NCBI RefSeq assembly: GCF_002284535.1
Contig: NZ_NPKH01000020.1
Location: 496,001 to 560,000 of the forward strand
Direction: 5' to 3'
Origin: Mesorhizobium wenxiniae
GTDB taxonomy: Bacteria; Pseudomonadota; Alphaproteobacteria; Rhizobiales; Rhizobiaceae
DNA length: 64,000 nucleotides
The translations under genes were made by a program, and so were the position numbers. This document shows positions 17,602 through 26,354 of this stretch, piece after piece. The notes below the pieces were generated by a model, which worked only from the letters and a program-made list of their open reading frames with translations, had not been told where the DNA came from and made no database searches. Positions within the stretch are counted from its first letter, which is position 1, and the number at the start of each line of letters is the position of its first letter.

Positions 17602-19110
17602 ATGGAACTCCTCGACAACCTCGCGCTTGGCTTTTCGACGGCCACGTCGCTGGCAAACCTCGGTTTCTGTCTGATCGGCGTCCTTCTCGGCACGCTGATC
17701 GGCGTCCTGCCAGGCATCGGCGCCACCGCGACCATCGCCATGCTGTTGCCGATCACCTTCCAGATCGGCGACCCGGTTTCCTCCCTGATCATGCTCGCCG
17801 GCATCTATTACGGCGCGCAATATGGCGGCTCGACCACCGCCATTCTCATCAACATGCCCGGCGAATCCTCGTCAGCCGTCACTGCAATCGACGGCTACCA
17901 GATGGCCAAGAACGGCCGCGCCGGTGCGGCACTCGCCATCGCGGCAATTGGCTCGTTCTTCGCCGGCACGGTGTCTACTTTCCTCGTCGCCATCTTTGCC
18001 CCGCCGCTGACGGCGATCGCGCTGCAATTCGGCGCAGCCGAGTATTTTTCGCTGATGATCGTCGGCCTTGTCTCGTCCGTCGCGCTCGCCCACGGCTCGA
18101 TTGTCAAGGCGCTGGCAATGGTGGTGCTCGGCCTGCTGCTCGGCATTGTCGGCACCGACATCTATACCGGCACACCGCGCTTCACGCTCGGCATCCGCGA
18201 ATATGCCGACGGGCTGAATTTCGTCGCGGTGGCGGTCGGCGTCTTCGGCGTCGCCGAGATACTGCGCAACCTCGAAAACGAGCACGAGCGCTCCGTGCTG
18301 ATCAGAAGGGTCTCCGGCCTGATGCCGACCCGCGAGGACTTTCGACGCATGGCGGCGCCCATCGTGCGCGGAACGATCATCGGTTCGGCGCTCGGCATCC
18401 TGCCGGGAGGCGGTGCGATCCTTGCAGCCTTTGCCTCCTACACGGTCGAAAAGCGCGTATCGAAAAACCCGGGGGAATTCGGTAAGGGCGCCGTCGAAGG
18501 CGTCGCCGGACCGGAATCGGCCAACAATGCCGGCGCGCAGACCTCCTTCATCCCGATGCTGACGCTCGGCATTCCGGCCAACCCGGTGATGGCGCTGATG
18601 ATCGGCGCGATGATCATCCAGGGCATCGTGCCCGGCCCCAATGTCGCGATCGAACAGCCGGCGCTGTTTTGGGGCATCATCGCCTCGATGTGGATCGGCA
18701 ATCTGATGCTGATCATCTTGAACCTGCCGCTGATCGGGCTTTGGGTAAAACTCCTGACGATCCCCTATTACGTGCTCTTCCCGATCATCATGGCGTTCTG
18801 CTCGATCGGCGTTTACAGCGTCAACACCAACGTCTACGACCTCTACGCCGTCGCCTTCTTCGGCTTCCTCGGCTACCTCCTGACCAAGCTGCGCTGTGAA
18901 CCCGCGCCGCTGCTGCTCGGCTTCGTGCTCGGGCCGCTGCTCGAGGAAAACCTGCGCCGCGCCATGATTCTCGCGCGCGGCGACCCGAGCACCTTCGTGA
19001 CGAGGCCGATCAGCGCCGGCCTGCTCTTCATCGCGCTCGCCGTGCTCGTCATCGTCTTCCTGCCGGCGGTCAAGAAGAAGCGCGAAGAGGTGTTCGTGGA
19101 GGAGAATTAG
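17602..19110 (+). CDS. tctA: Tripartite tricarboxylate transporter TctA large permease subunit
   Basis: A 502-residue membrane protein with roughly 11-12 transmembrane helices. The two repeated TctA signatures are present: GVLPGIGATATIAMLLP near residue 35 and GILPGGGAILAAFASY near residue 268, together with YGAQYGGSTTAILINMPGE. These glycine-rich loops build the transport core. Start at 17602 follows GAGGGGCTGAAC. The upstream in-frame ATG at 17509 would overlap tctB and is not used. It completes a full TTT system whose substrate may be linked to mannonate metabolism by position. Confidence 0.93.
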   Translation: MELLDNLALGFSTATSLANLGFCLIGVLLGTLIGVLPGIGATATIAMLLPITFQIGDPVSSLIMLAGIYYGAQYGGSTTAILINMPGESSSAVTAIDGYQMAKNGRAGAALAIAAIGSFFAGTVSTFLVAIFAPPLTAIALQFGAAEYFSLMIVGLVSSVALAHGSIVKALAMVVLGLLLGIVGTDIYTGTPRFTLGIREYADGLNFVAVAVGVFGVAEILRNLENEHERSVLIRRVSGLMPTREDFRRMAAPIVRGTIIGSALGILPGGGAILAAFASYTVEKRVSKNPGEFGKGAVEGVAGPESANNAGAQTSFIPMLTLGIPANPVMALMIGAMIIQGIVPGPNVAIEQPALFWGIIASMWIGNLMLIILNLPLIGLWVKLLTIPYYVLFPIIMAFCSIGVYSVNTNVYDLYAVAFFGFLGYLLTKLRCEPAPLLLGFVLGPLLEENLRRAMILARGDPSTFVTRPISAGLLFIALAVLVIVFLPAVKKKREEVFVEEN

Positions 19111-19116
19111 CGAGAG

Positions 19117-20193
19117 TCACGCGGCCGCTTCTCGACGGCCGCGGCCGCCGATGCGGGTGCCGGTTTCCGAATCGAACAGGAAGACCGCAGTGTCATGGAA
19201 TGTGATCCCGATCGGCTCATCCATATCGTAATGCGCCGATTTATCGGCCTTGACCGTTACGGTGGCCCCACCGAATTGGCAGGTGATCAAGGTATGATCG
19301 CCCATCAGTTCCACGGCATAGACCCGCGCCGCGATCTTGCCCTCCGATGCGCCGGTGACCCGGCAATCCTCGGGCCGGAGGCCGGCAGTGACCTTTTTCC
19401 GGCTTTCGGCAACGCTGGTCGCAAATCGCCCTTCTGCGCAGGCGAACGCACCCTGGACGAGCTCGCCCTGGAGAAAATTCATCGGCGGCGAGCCGATGAA
19501 GCCGGCGACGAACAGGTTCGCCGGATCGTCGTAGATCTGTCGGGGCGTCGCGATCTGCTGCACGACACCGCGGTTCATGATGGCAACACGGTGAGCCAAG
19601 GTCATGGCCTCGATCTGATCGTGGGTGACGTATATCGTCGTCACGCCCAGATCCGCCTGCAGGCGTTTCAGCTCCGAGCGCATGTGGCCGCGCAGCTTGG
19701 CGTCCAGATTGGAGAGCGGCTCGTCCATCAGGAAGACGCTCGGCCGCCGCACCATGGCGCGGGCGAGTGCGATGCGCTGCCGCTGACCGCCGGAAAGCTG
19801 CCGTGGATAGCGGTCGAGGAACTCCTCAAGGTGGACCTTGACGGCGGCGCTGCGGACGGAGGCGTCGCGTTCGGTGCGCGGCACGCCCCGCAGCTTCAGC
19901 GGATATGCGATGTTCTCCGCGACCGTCATATGCGGATAGAGTGCGTAGGACTGGAACACCATCGCCACGTCGCGATATTTGGGCAGAACGTGGGTGACGT
20001 CGCGGTCGCCGATGAGGACGCGGCCGGAACTCACCGATTCAAGCCCGGCGACCATGCGCAGCGCCGTCGTCTTGCCGCAGCCCGAAGGGCCGAGCAGCAC
20101 GAGGAACTCACCGTCCTCGATCTCCAGGTCGAGCCCTTTGACGACTTCGACCGCGCCGAAGGATTTGTAGATATCGGACAGGGTGACCCGCAT
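19117..20193 (-). CDS. CUT1 sugar ABC transporter ATPase (MalK/UgpC-like)
   Basis: A 358-residue ABC ATPase. Walker A GPSGCGKTT at 35-43, Q-loop, signature LSGGQRQRIALARA, Walker B FLMDEPLSNLD and H-loop VTHDQ are all intact, followed by a C-terminal TOBE/OB regulatory domain (about 240-358) as in MalK and UgpC. It powers the two permeases encoded just upstream. The ATG at 20193 begins MRVTLSDIYKSFG; the longer frame to 20313 lacks family character. It is the last gene of the transporter operon, ending 6 bases from the convergent tctA stop. Confidence 0.92.
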   Translation of the reverse strand: MRVTLSDIYKSFGAVEVVKGLDLEIEDGEFLVLLGPSGCGKTTALRMVAGLESVSSGRVLIGDRDVTHVLPKYRDVAMVFQSYALYPHMTVAENIAYPLKLRGVPRTERDASVRSAAVKVHLEEFLDRYPRQLSGGQRQRIALARAMVRRPSVFLMDEPLSNLDAKLRGHMRSELKRLQADLGVTTIYVTHDQIEAMTLAHRVAIMNRGVVQQIATPRQIYDDPANLFVAGFIGSPPMNFLQGELVQGAFACAEGRFATSVAESRKKVTAGLRPEDCRVTGASEGKIAARVYAVELMGDHTLITCQFGGATVTVKADKSAHYDMDEPIGITFHDTAVFLFDSETGTRIGGRGRREAAA

Positions 20194-20198
20194 ATCGA

Positions 20199-21245
20199 CT
20201 AGCCCTTCACTGCGCCGACCAGCAGCCCGCGCGCGATGTGCTTCTGCAGGATGCTGGAGATGACGATCACGGGGGCGATCATCACGGTGATCAACACCGA
20301 CATATTCCACCATTGCGGACCGCGGGTCGTGTTCTGTGCCGATACAAGCACCGGCATCGTCTGCGCATCGGCATTGGAGAGGAAGAGGGCCAGCAGATAC
20401 TCGTTCCAGGCAAGGATCAGTACCAGCAGGAAAGTCGCGACCAAGCCGGATCGCACCAGCGGCAGCGCGATGGTGAAGAACACGCGAAACTTGGAGGCTC
20501 CGTCTAGCTGTGCGCTCTCCTCAAGGTCGAGCGGGATGCCGGCGAAGAAATCGCGCGTCAGCCACACGACGATCGGCAGGTTGATGGCGGTGTAGGTGGC
20601 GATCAGCGCCACCTGCGTGTCGAGCAGGCGCATCTGCTGGAACATCACGTAGATCGGCAATACGGCGACGATCGGCGGCATGATACGGTTCGAGATCATC
20701 CAGAACTCAATGTCGTTATTGCCGACCGCAAGCTTCGTGCGTCCAACGAGCGTGAACAGCGCAATGATGAAGAGAGCGGCCGCCACGGCAATGGCGATCT
20801 CCCACCGCACGCCGAAAGTGGCCACTGCGACGATGATTGCGGTGAGCAGGATCAGGAAGATTGCAACGGCGGCGAGTTTCACCTGGAAGCGGATACGCAC
20901 GAGCGCGTAGGCCGCCAGCGAGCCGATCAGGACTGCGAGCAGCGTGCTGGCCAACGCGACGACGACGGAATTCATATAAGGGCGCAGTGTGTAATTCTGC
21001 ACGAGCATGAAATCCCATGCCTGCAGCGAGGGGGCAAAGTCGACGAACGGGAGATAGAACGGCCCGTTGTCGACCTCTCCAGGCCCCTTGAAGGAGGTGA
21101 TCAACACCCAGTAGAGAGGAATCACAACAACGAGCGCCCACAGGAACAGCAGCGCATAGGTGACGATCTTGGTGACCGGCGCCTGGCTGTCGATCGAGGC
21201 CGGCTCGAACAGCCGGCGCGCCAGTGAGCGCGGCTCGGCGCTCAT
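20199..21245 (-). CDS. CUT1 sugar ABC transporter permease (MalG-like)
   Basis: A 348-residue inner-membrane permease. The EAA loop that docks the ATPase is EESAQLDGASKFRVFF near residue 245. It is longer than the usual 270-300 residues because of two extra hydrophobic stretches around residues 120-175 (containing AIFLILLTAIIVAVATFGV and IAVAAALFIIALFTLVG), which split the normal second and third helices. The start at 21245 overlaps the stop of the partner permease as ATGA, which I prefer to the upstream ATG at 21296. It ends 5 bases before the ATPase gene. Confidence 0.87.
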   Translation of the reverse strand: MSAEPRSLARRLFEPASIDSQAPVTKIVTYALLFLWALVVVIPLYWVLITSFKGPGEVDNGPFYLPFVDFAPSLQAWDFMLVQNYTLRPYMNSVVVALASTLLAVLIGSLAAYALVRIRFQVKLAAVAIFLILLTAIIVAVATFGVRWEIAIAVAAALFIIALFTLVGRTKLAVGNNDIEFWMISNRIMPPIVAVLPIYVMFQQMRLLDTQVALIATYTAINLPIVVWLTRDFFAGIPLDLEESAQLDGASKFRVFFTIALPLVRSGLVATFLLVLILAWNEYLLALFLSNADAQTMPVLVSAQNTTRGPQWWNMSVLITVMIAPVIVISSILQKHIARGLLVGAVKG

Positions 21246-22381
21246 GCTTCGAACCGGCGCGCCGGCCGGACCACGAAGTTGAAGAACGAGACGCATACGA
21301 TGGTCGAGATTAACAGGAGCATGTAGCCGACAGCGGCCGAGCCGCCGAGATCCTGGGTGCGCCAGGATATGAAGGAATGGAGCGTCATCGATTCCGTTGC
21401 CAGGCCAGGGCCGCCGCCCGTGAGCACGTTCGGCAGGTCGATGATCTTGAAAGCCTCGATCAGCCGGATCAGCACGACGGTAGCGGCAATCGGCGCGATC
21501 GCTGGCCAGGTAATGTCGCGAAAAATCTGGAAGCCGTTGGCTCCGTCGAGCCGCGCCGCCTCGACCTGATCGCGCGGTTGGTTCTCAATGGCCGCCAGCA
21601 GCACGATGAACATGAACGGCGTCCACTGCCAGGTGTCGCCAACCAACACCATGAGTCGCGCCGACCAGGCCTCTGTGGCCCATGACCACTCGCTGATGCC
21701 GAAAGCGCGCACGAGCGGGGCGAAGGGGCCCTTCTGCATGTCGGCGAGCATGCGGAACGTGTAGGCGATGCCGACCGGGGTGACCATCAACGGAATGAAG
21801 AAGAGGACGCGAAAGAAATTTCGGCCGCGGATTGGCTGCCCGCAGAGGAGCGCCAGGCCCAGCCCCAGTGCGAACTGCACGGATACGCCGACGAACACGT
21901 AGAGAAGCGTGTTGACGACGGTCCCCGGCACGCCGCCCGGCGCCATGGTGGCCAGCGCAAGTACCGCCAGGGCCATAGCCGTTGCCGTCGCGAGAAGGCG
22001 ACCAACCATGCCGGCGATCGTCGGCCTGCCACGCCAGAGATAGCGGGCGAGAAGAAAAAGCAGCGCTGCCGCTATCAACGCCAGCAAAGCCCATTGGACA
22101 AAGCCGAACGTGCCAAACTTGCCGAGCAGGTGATACTGCTGTGAGCCGACCAGCAACTTGCGGAAGTTCAAAAGGCCGATGAATTTCAGCGTGAATCCGC
22201 CCGACGCGAGTGCAAAGCGCGAAAGCGCGAGATAGGCCGAGATGATGAGTGGAAAAATCGCGAAACAGAGAAGCACGACGACGGCTGGCAGCACCATGAT
22301 CCGGCCCGAGTGACCGTCCAGCCATTCGGCCCAGCTGCGGCGGGCGGCAGCTTCTGGCATAGTGTCGGTTGCGGTCATCAT
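21242..22381 (-). CDS. CUT1 sugar ABC transporter permease (MalF-like)
   Basis: A 379-residue permease with the EAA loop VEAARLDGANGFQIFRDITW near residue 265. Like its partner it carries extra hydrophobic segments near residues 110-165 (LLALIAAALLFLLARYLWRG and MALAVLALATMAPGG) that are not in the standard six-helix CUT1 permease. Two adjacent ATGs (22381 and 22378) are possible; no strong ribosome site separates them. It is transcribed between the binding-protein gene and the second permease and forms the heterodimeric channel with it. Confidence 0.85.
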   Translation of the reverse strand: MMTATDTMPEAAARRSWAEWLDGHSGRIMVLPAVVVLLCFAIFPLIISAYLALSRFALASGGFTLKFIGLLNFRKLLVGSQQYHLLGKFGTFGFVQWALLALIAAALLFLLARYLWRGRPTIAGMVGRLLATATAMALAVLALATMAPGGVPGTVVNTLLYVFVGVSVQFALGLGLALLCGQPIRGRNFFRVLFFIPLMVTPVGIAYTFRMLADMQKGPFAPLVRAFGISEWSWATEAWSARLMVLVGDTWQWTPFMFIVLLAAIENQPRDQVEAARLDGANGFQIFRDITWPAIAPIAATVVLIRLIEAFKIIDLPNVLTGGGPGLATESMTLHSFISWRTQDLGGSAAVGYMLLLISTIVCVSFFNFVVRPARRFEA

Positions 22382-22451
22382 AACCCGGGAAAGTGTGGCA
22401 GGCACGAGACCCGGCGCGGACCGATGCCACGCCGGGTCGATTGCTTCACGC

Positions 22452-23924
22452 CTATTTGGCGCCGATAGTCGCCTTGTAAAGTTTGAGCTGCTCGTCTTTG
22501 CCAATCTCTTCGTTCAGCTCATTCCAGCCTTCCTCGACCGCTGCGACGGTCGCTTCCTTGTCGATTTCGCCGGCGAGGAAGCGCGAGACCGCCTCGTCGA
22601 GCACGACCTGCTGGTACTTCTGATTTTGCGGGATGCGCAGGTCGAGGATCATGTTCGGGCTGCTCATGCTGTCGTTGATCGCTCCCAGGTAGACTTTAGC
22701 CTCGTCCTCGCTCATGCCGGCCTTCTTCCAAAGGTCGCTGTAGCTGAGCTGCGAGGTGCGGTACGGGTTGAAGCCGGTGCCGCCGACGGTGACGTCGGCA
22801 TTTGACTGTGCCGGCTGCGTCATGAACGAGAAGTAGGCGTAGGCGGCGTCCTTCACCTTCGGATCGGCCGCCGCGTTGATGCCGCCGCCCCAGCCGCCAA
22901 AGGCGGCGAACGGTGCATGGTTCACGCCGTCGATCGCGTGCGTGCAGTTTTCTGCCGTGCAGGCCTCCAGCTTGCCGGTGTCCCAGTTCAGGACCTCCTT
23001 GGATCCGGGCATGATCGCCGCGCCCCATTTGCCCATCACCTTGGACTGCGCCGGATCGATCGAGATCGTGCCTACATCACCCCAGTCGAGGTTCAGCGCG
23101 CAGCGGCCGGAAGCGAAGAGCGGCCTTGTGTCGCTGACATCGAGGTTTAGCTCGTCCGGCGGGCCGTATTTGGTCGATTCAAACAGGAAGTCGAGCGCCT
23201 TCCGGAAGGCGTCGTTGTTGACGAGCGGCGTCATGTCCTTGGTGTTGAAGAAGGTGCCCTGGCTAGTTCCCTTGGACTGGGTCATCGAGCCGACCACATC
23301 GGTGACGAACCAATAGCTTTGCGCGTTGCGCTTCTTGGCGATGCACGAGCCGAAATCCGGCGTGCCATCGCCGCTCATATCCTTGCCATGCGTGGCCTTG
23401 GCGACCTCGAGATACTCGTCCCAGGTTTTCGGCACCGCCAGGCCGGCCGCTTCCAGCACGTCCTTGCGGTAGTACATCATGTGGAAGTCGCCATCGAGCG
23501 TGATCATGTAGGTCTTGCCGTTGTACTTCTCGGAGAAGTCCCGGAAGAACGCGCCCACATCCTCCTGCTGAATGTCCTTGTCGGCCTCGACCCGCGGCGT
23601 CAGGTCCTCGAGGTAGCCGCCGGCGATGTAGTCGACCATCCATTGCGGGGCGAACACGCCGGCGTCGACCGAGTTGGTGCCGCTCGCCCAGTCGGTGAGG
23701 ATCTTTTGATAGAGATCCGAGAAGGGCACCGCGATGACATTGATCTTGGCGCCGGTGAGCGCTTCGAACTCGGGCGCGCGCCTCTGTAGAGGCTCCTGAA
23801 TCGCACCGGTCTGCGTAATAACGTTCACGGTAACTCCCGCGAACGGCTTGTCCTGCGCGAAGGCAGGTGCGCCAACAAGCGCAGAAAAGGCCGAAAAGCC
23901 GGCCAGAAAGGCCCCAATTCTCAT
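22452..23924 (-). CDS. CUT1 extracellular sugar-binding protein
   Basis: A 490-residue family 1 solute-binding protein. The signal peptide (MRIGAFLAGFSAFSALVGAP) ends near AFA-QDKPF at about residue 23. The mature part has the usual two-lobe pattern with VNVITQTG, APEFEALTGAKI, and MYYRKDVLEAAGLAVPKTWDEY around residue 140. GGAGGAAGT just upstream fixes the ATG at 23924. It is longer than MalE-type proteins (about 400), with a Cys-containing insertion EACTAENCTH near residue 325 that could form a disulfide. First gene of the transporter operon; its ligand is unknown. Confidence 0.88.
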   Translation of the reverse strand: MRIGAFLAGFSAFSALVGAPAFAQDKPFAGVTVNVITQTGAIQEPLQRRAPEFEALTGAKINVIAVPFSDLYQKILTDWASGTNSVDAGVFAPQWMVDYIAGGYLEDLTPRVEADKDIQQEDVGAFFRDFSEKYNGKTYMITLDGDFHMMYYRKDVLEAAGLAVPKTWDEYLEVAKATHGKDMSGDGTPDFGSCIAKKRNAQSYWFVTDVVGSMTQSKGTSQGTFFNTKDMTPLVNNDAFRKALDFLFESTKYGPPDELNLDVSDTRPLFASGRCALNLDWGDVGTISIDPAQSKVMGKWGAAIMPGSKEVLNWDTGKLEACTAENCTHAIDGVNHAPFAAFGGWGGGINAAADPKVKDAAYAYFSFMTQPAQSNADVTVGGTGFNPYRTSQLSYSDLWKKAGMSEDEAKVYLGAINDSMSSPNMILDLRIPQNQKYQQVVLDEAVSRFLAGEIDKEATVAAVEEGWNELNEEIGKDEQLKLYKATIGAK

Positions 23925-24250
23925 CAGACTTCCTCCCATATTGACCGGGGACCTGTTCCTGCGAACAAGCCGCCGGCATCTCCCCGTCGGTTGCCGTCGC
24001 CAAAGCACGGCACCAACGCTCCTCAAGTACAATATCGGCATCGCACAGCGAGTCCAGTGTCTTGCCGCTACGGAAGGTGAGACGCCCAGCGAGCTTCCTG
24101 GCTACTGCATATCGCCCAAGAGATGTCCTCGGGCGTGACCCGAGGGTGCGCGGCTTGAGCGCGTCGCCGGGAGACCGCTCGATCTTGCCTGAGAAAATCC
24201 CACCGCATCGACAGTCCCCGTCTCCGATGCTCGCACCGTCGGCACGGGCG
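23925..24250. other. Intergenic region between the PHI gene and the sugar-binding protein gene
   Basis: 326 bases with no supportable ORF. It must hold the end of the hxlAB transcript and the promoter of the ABC transporter operon if they are separate units. The only clear structure is the 7-bp hairpin at 24127-24145. No convincing -35/-10 pair was seen. Confidence 0.5.
24127..24145 (-). terminator. GC-rich hairpin downstream of the PHI gene
   Basis: CCTCGGG at 24127-24133 and CCCGAGG at 24139-24145 form a perfect 7-bp stem with a 5-base loop, about 105 bases past the PHI stop on the minus strand. There is no T-tract, so factor-independent termination is doubtful; it could instead protect or attenuate a transcript that continues into the transporter genes. 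Confidence 0.35.
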
Positions 24251-24799
24251 TCACTGCAAGTTGGTGTGGCGGGACAACATCAGCTTGTGCGCGTCGGGAG
24301 TCTGCTGCGCCAAGCCGAGCACAATGCTGTCGAGCAGGATGAGGCAGGATTGCTCGAACAGGCTGCCGCCAAACTGTTCCGATTTCTCGACAGGTACATG
24401 CAGCGTGACATCTGCAATGCCAGCCAGGGTCCCCGCCGGCTTATGCGTCAGCGTAACGATCTTGGCGCCCTCCGCCTTGGCGATGCGGGCAAAGCCTGTA
24501 CTGACCGACGTCTCTCCAGAGCCGGAGATGATCAGCAGCGCATCGCCCTTGCGGATCGACGGCGCCGATACCTCACCGACGAAATGCACCGTTCGGCCAA
24601 GGTGCATGAAGCGCATCGCGCCCATCTGCGCGACAAGGCCGGAACGCCCCTGCCCGGAAAAGAACCATCGCTGATCGGGGTCATCGAACGCCTGCACCAG
24701 CCTTGCAAAGGCGACGGCGTCGATCCGGCCAAGAAGGTCGGTTATTTCCTGTCCCACGGCCAGCCACGGCCTGGATTGGGCAATCTGTCGCGAATCCAT
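24251..24799 (-). CDS. hxlB: 6-phospho-3-hexuloisomerase (SIS domain)
   Basis: A 182-residue single SIS-domain protein that would interconvert D-arabino-3-hexulose 6-phosphate and fructose 6-phosphate. Family marks are SGQGRSGLV at 48-56, AMRFMHLG just after, and ISGSGETS near residue 90; the first matches the PHI motif G-x-G-R-S-G-L-V. Length equals known PHI. AGAGG lies 8 bases before the ATG at 24799. The start overlaps the end of the preceding HPS-like gene by 58 bases in another frame, so translation is likely coupled. The pairing with an HPS homologue is the strongest support for function. Confidence 0.82.
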   Translation of the reverse strand: MDSRQIAQSRPWLAVGQEITDLLGRIDAVAFARLVQAFDDPDQRWFFSGQGRSGLVAQMGAMRFMHLGRTVHFVGEVSAPSIRKGDALLIISGSGETSVSTGFARIAKAEGAKIVTLTHKPAGTLAGIADVTLHVPVEKSEQFGGSLFEQSCLILLDSIVLGLAQQTPDAHKLMLSRHTNLQ

Positions 24800-25401
24800 C
24801 GTGCTACCTCTTTCGGGCTTGCGGATTCTGTAATGGCGCTGCCAACCACGAGGATTTCGGGTTCGACTGCGATCACCGCCTCCAGCGTGTCGGGGCCGAT
24901 CCCGCCGGCGAGCGAAACCAGGAAGCCGCGATCGTGCATCTTTCTTACGGCGTCGATATGTGACGTGGAGGTGTTGCCCGCCAGCCGCGCATCCTTTGGC
25001 GAGTGGACCGCGACATAGCCGAAGCTTTCGGGGAAGACAGCATTCAAGGGAAGCAATTCTGCCTCGCCCGACTCGGTGATGGTATCGACGATGACCGTCG
25101 CGCCGAAGGCGGCGGCACGTTTTCCTATTGCTTCGTGCGTGGCGGACGAAGCACACGACAGGACCGTCATGAACGCGGCACCGGCGCCGAATACCATATC
25201 AGCCTCGAGCTGGCCGCCGTCGACGGTCTTGGTATCAGCCAACACCATGATTTCAGGGCAGAGCTCGCGCGCCGTGGTGATGGCAGAGAGGCCAAAGCGT
25301 TTCAGCAACGGCGTGCCGATCTCGATAATGTCGGCGAACGCCTTCATCTGCGGGAGCAGGGCCAGGTGTTCTGGCTTGTCGAAGGCGACTTGAAGGAGCA
25401 A
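24742..25401 (-). CDS. hxlA: 3-hexulose-6-phosphate synthase-like protein (OMPDC superfamily)
   Basis: A 219-residue TIM-barrel protein with a TTG start at 25401 (GAGAGAACC before it). The OMP-decarboxylase-suprafamily motif is A-D-T-K-T-V-D at 55-61 (Asp56, Lys58, Asp61), with Asp8 after the first strand and AGG near 185. Known members join formaldehyde and ribulose 5-phosphate (HPS) or decarboxylate 3-keto-L-gulonate 6-phosphate (KGPDC). The pairing with PHI favours HPS. The segment VHSPKDARLAG at 132-142, however, differs from both: KGPDC has Arg where Lys136 lies. Function could be HPS in either direction or a related aldol/decarboxylation reaction. The cupin isomerase gene at 25631 is divergent. 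Confidence 0.72.
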   Translation of the reverse strand: MLLQVAFDKPEHLALLPQMKAFADIIEIGTPLLKRFGLSAITTARELCPEIMVLADTKTVDGGQLEADMVFGAGAAFMTVLSCASSATHEAIGKRAAAFGATVIVDTITESGEAELLPLNAVFPESFGYVAVHSPKDARLAGNTSTSHIDAVRKMHDRGFLVSLAGGIGPDTLEAVIAVEPEILVVGSAITESASPKEVARWIRDRLPNPGRGWPWDRK

Positions 25402-25630
25402 GGCGGTTCTCTCGGATTGCTTAAGACAGCGGGGGCGGCATGACGACAACGCCCAATTCACTGTCGTGTGCCTCGTAGTCGAAATCTGCCATAATCCAGA
25501 AACCCCCAAGCTGGTCTGCATAGGGAGAGCAAATCGTACCCTGCAAAGCAAGTGTGGTTCTTGTCGAAAAGCAGGAGGTGCAGTCCAGATCAGCGCCGAT
25601 ACCAACAGTAACGCGATATGAGGTAGTCCT

Positions 25631-26271
25631 TTGACAAGATTGTTTGAGCCCATTGGATGCAAGGTCGATCTGTCGACTGGTGCGATGGGAAATGCAACCG
25701 GCAGCTACCAAAAACGCTTCTGCGATCTGGACGGGCTCTACGCGGACCCCGCTGCCTTCGAAGCCATGCGCGCGACGTGGGGCGAGCGCATCGTCTACGA
25801 GGTCTCCGAGTTCCGAGCGACCGAGCAGTCGGGCGATCTGATTTTCGGCGTCACGCGCATGGCGCCCGGAAAAGTCGGCGACGAGTATTTCATGACACGC
25901 GGTCACATCCACAACCAGGCCGACCGGCCCGAGATCTACTATGGCCAGAAGGGGCACGGCCTCATGCTGATGGAATCGCCGGAGGGCGAGGTCCGGATCC
26001 TGTCCGTCGATGCGCAGACCGTCTGTTACGTGCCCCCTTTCTGGATCCACCGCTCGATCAATGTCGGGGAAGACGATCTGGTGATGCTGTTCTGCTATCG
26101 GCCGATTCAGGGCAGGACTACGAGATCATCGCAAAATCGGGAGGCATGCGCTCGCGCGTGGTCGCCGACGATGGAGGCTGGAAGGAAGTCGACAATCCGG
26201 ATTGGCGACCGCGTGACGCGAAGCTGATCTCCGCCCTGTATGGGCAACAATCCCGCACGGTGCCGGCATGA
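25631..26271 (+). pseudogene. Cupin-type glucose-6-phosphate isomerase, frameshifted
   Basis: A cupin-fold isomerase (archaeal-type PGI family) interrupted near 26099. In the first frame the metal site is complete: MTRGHIHNQADRPEIYYG gives His92, His94 and Glu101, and PFWIHR gives His140. After residue 155 the frame goes off-family, but the +1 frame continues correctly as ADSGQDYEIIAKSGG and VDNPDW to a TGA at 26269-26271. Adding one C to the CGG at 26099-26101 restores a 213-residue protein. This is either a real one-base deletion that removes the tail or a sequencing error. Start is TTG with AGG upstream. Likely role: sugar-phosphate aldose/ketose isomerisation next to HPS/PHI. Confidence 0.72.
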
Positions 26272-26354
26272 AGGCTCCCTTCGAGACCGCTGCTTCACTT
26301 CGCAATATTGCGGCTGTGCTGCGCGCGAGGGAAATCCGGGAGATCGGCAAATGA
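26268..26354 (+). CDS. 28-residue ORF coupled to both neighbours
   Basis: An ORF of 28 codons (MKAPFETAAS...EIGK) whose ATG overlaps the restored cupin-isomerase stop (ATGA at 26268-26271) and whose stop overlaps the next gene's start (ATGA at 26351-26354). The peptide is basic and amphipathic (ASLRNIAAVLRAREIREIG). No family is recognised. Possibilities are a true small protein, a coupling leader, or the N-terminal extension of the dehydrogenase: one extra A in the AAA at 26349-26351 would fuse the two frames. No ribosome site of its own is seen, in line with coupling. Confidence 0.4.
   Translation: MKAPFETAASLRNIAAVLRAREIREIGK

Noticed and set aside
25421..25492. A 23-codon minus-strand ORF (MADFDYEAHDSELGVVV...) just upstream of hxlA
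   Set aside because: No ribosome site, no overlap with the hxlA start and no family; the evidence is weaker than for the coupled ORF at 26268.
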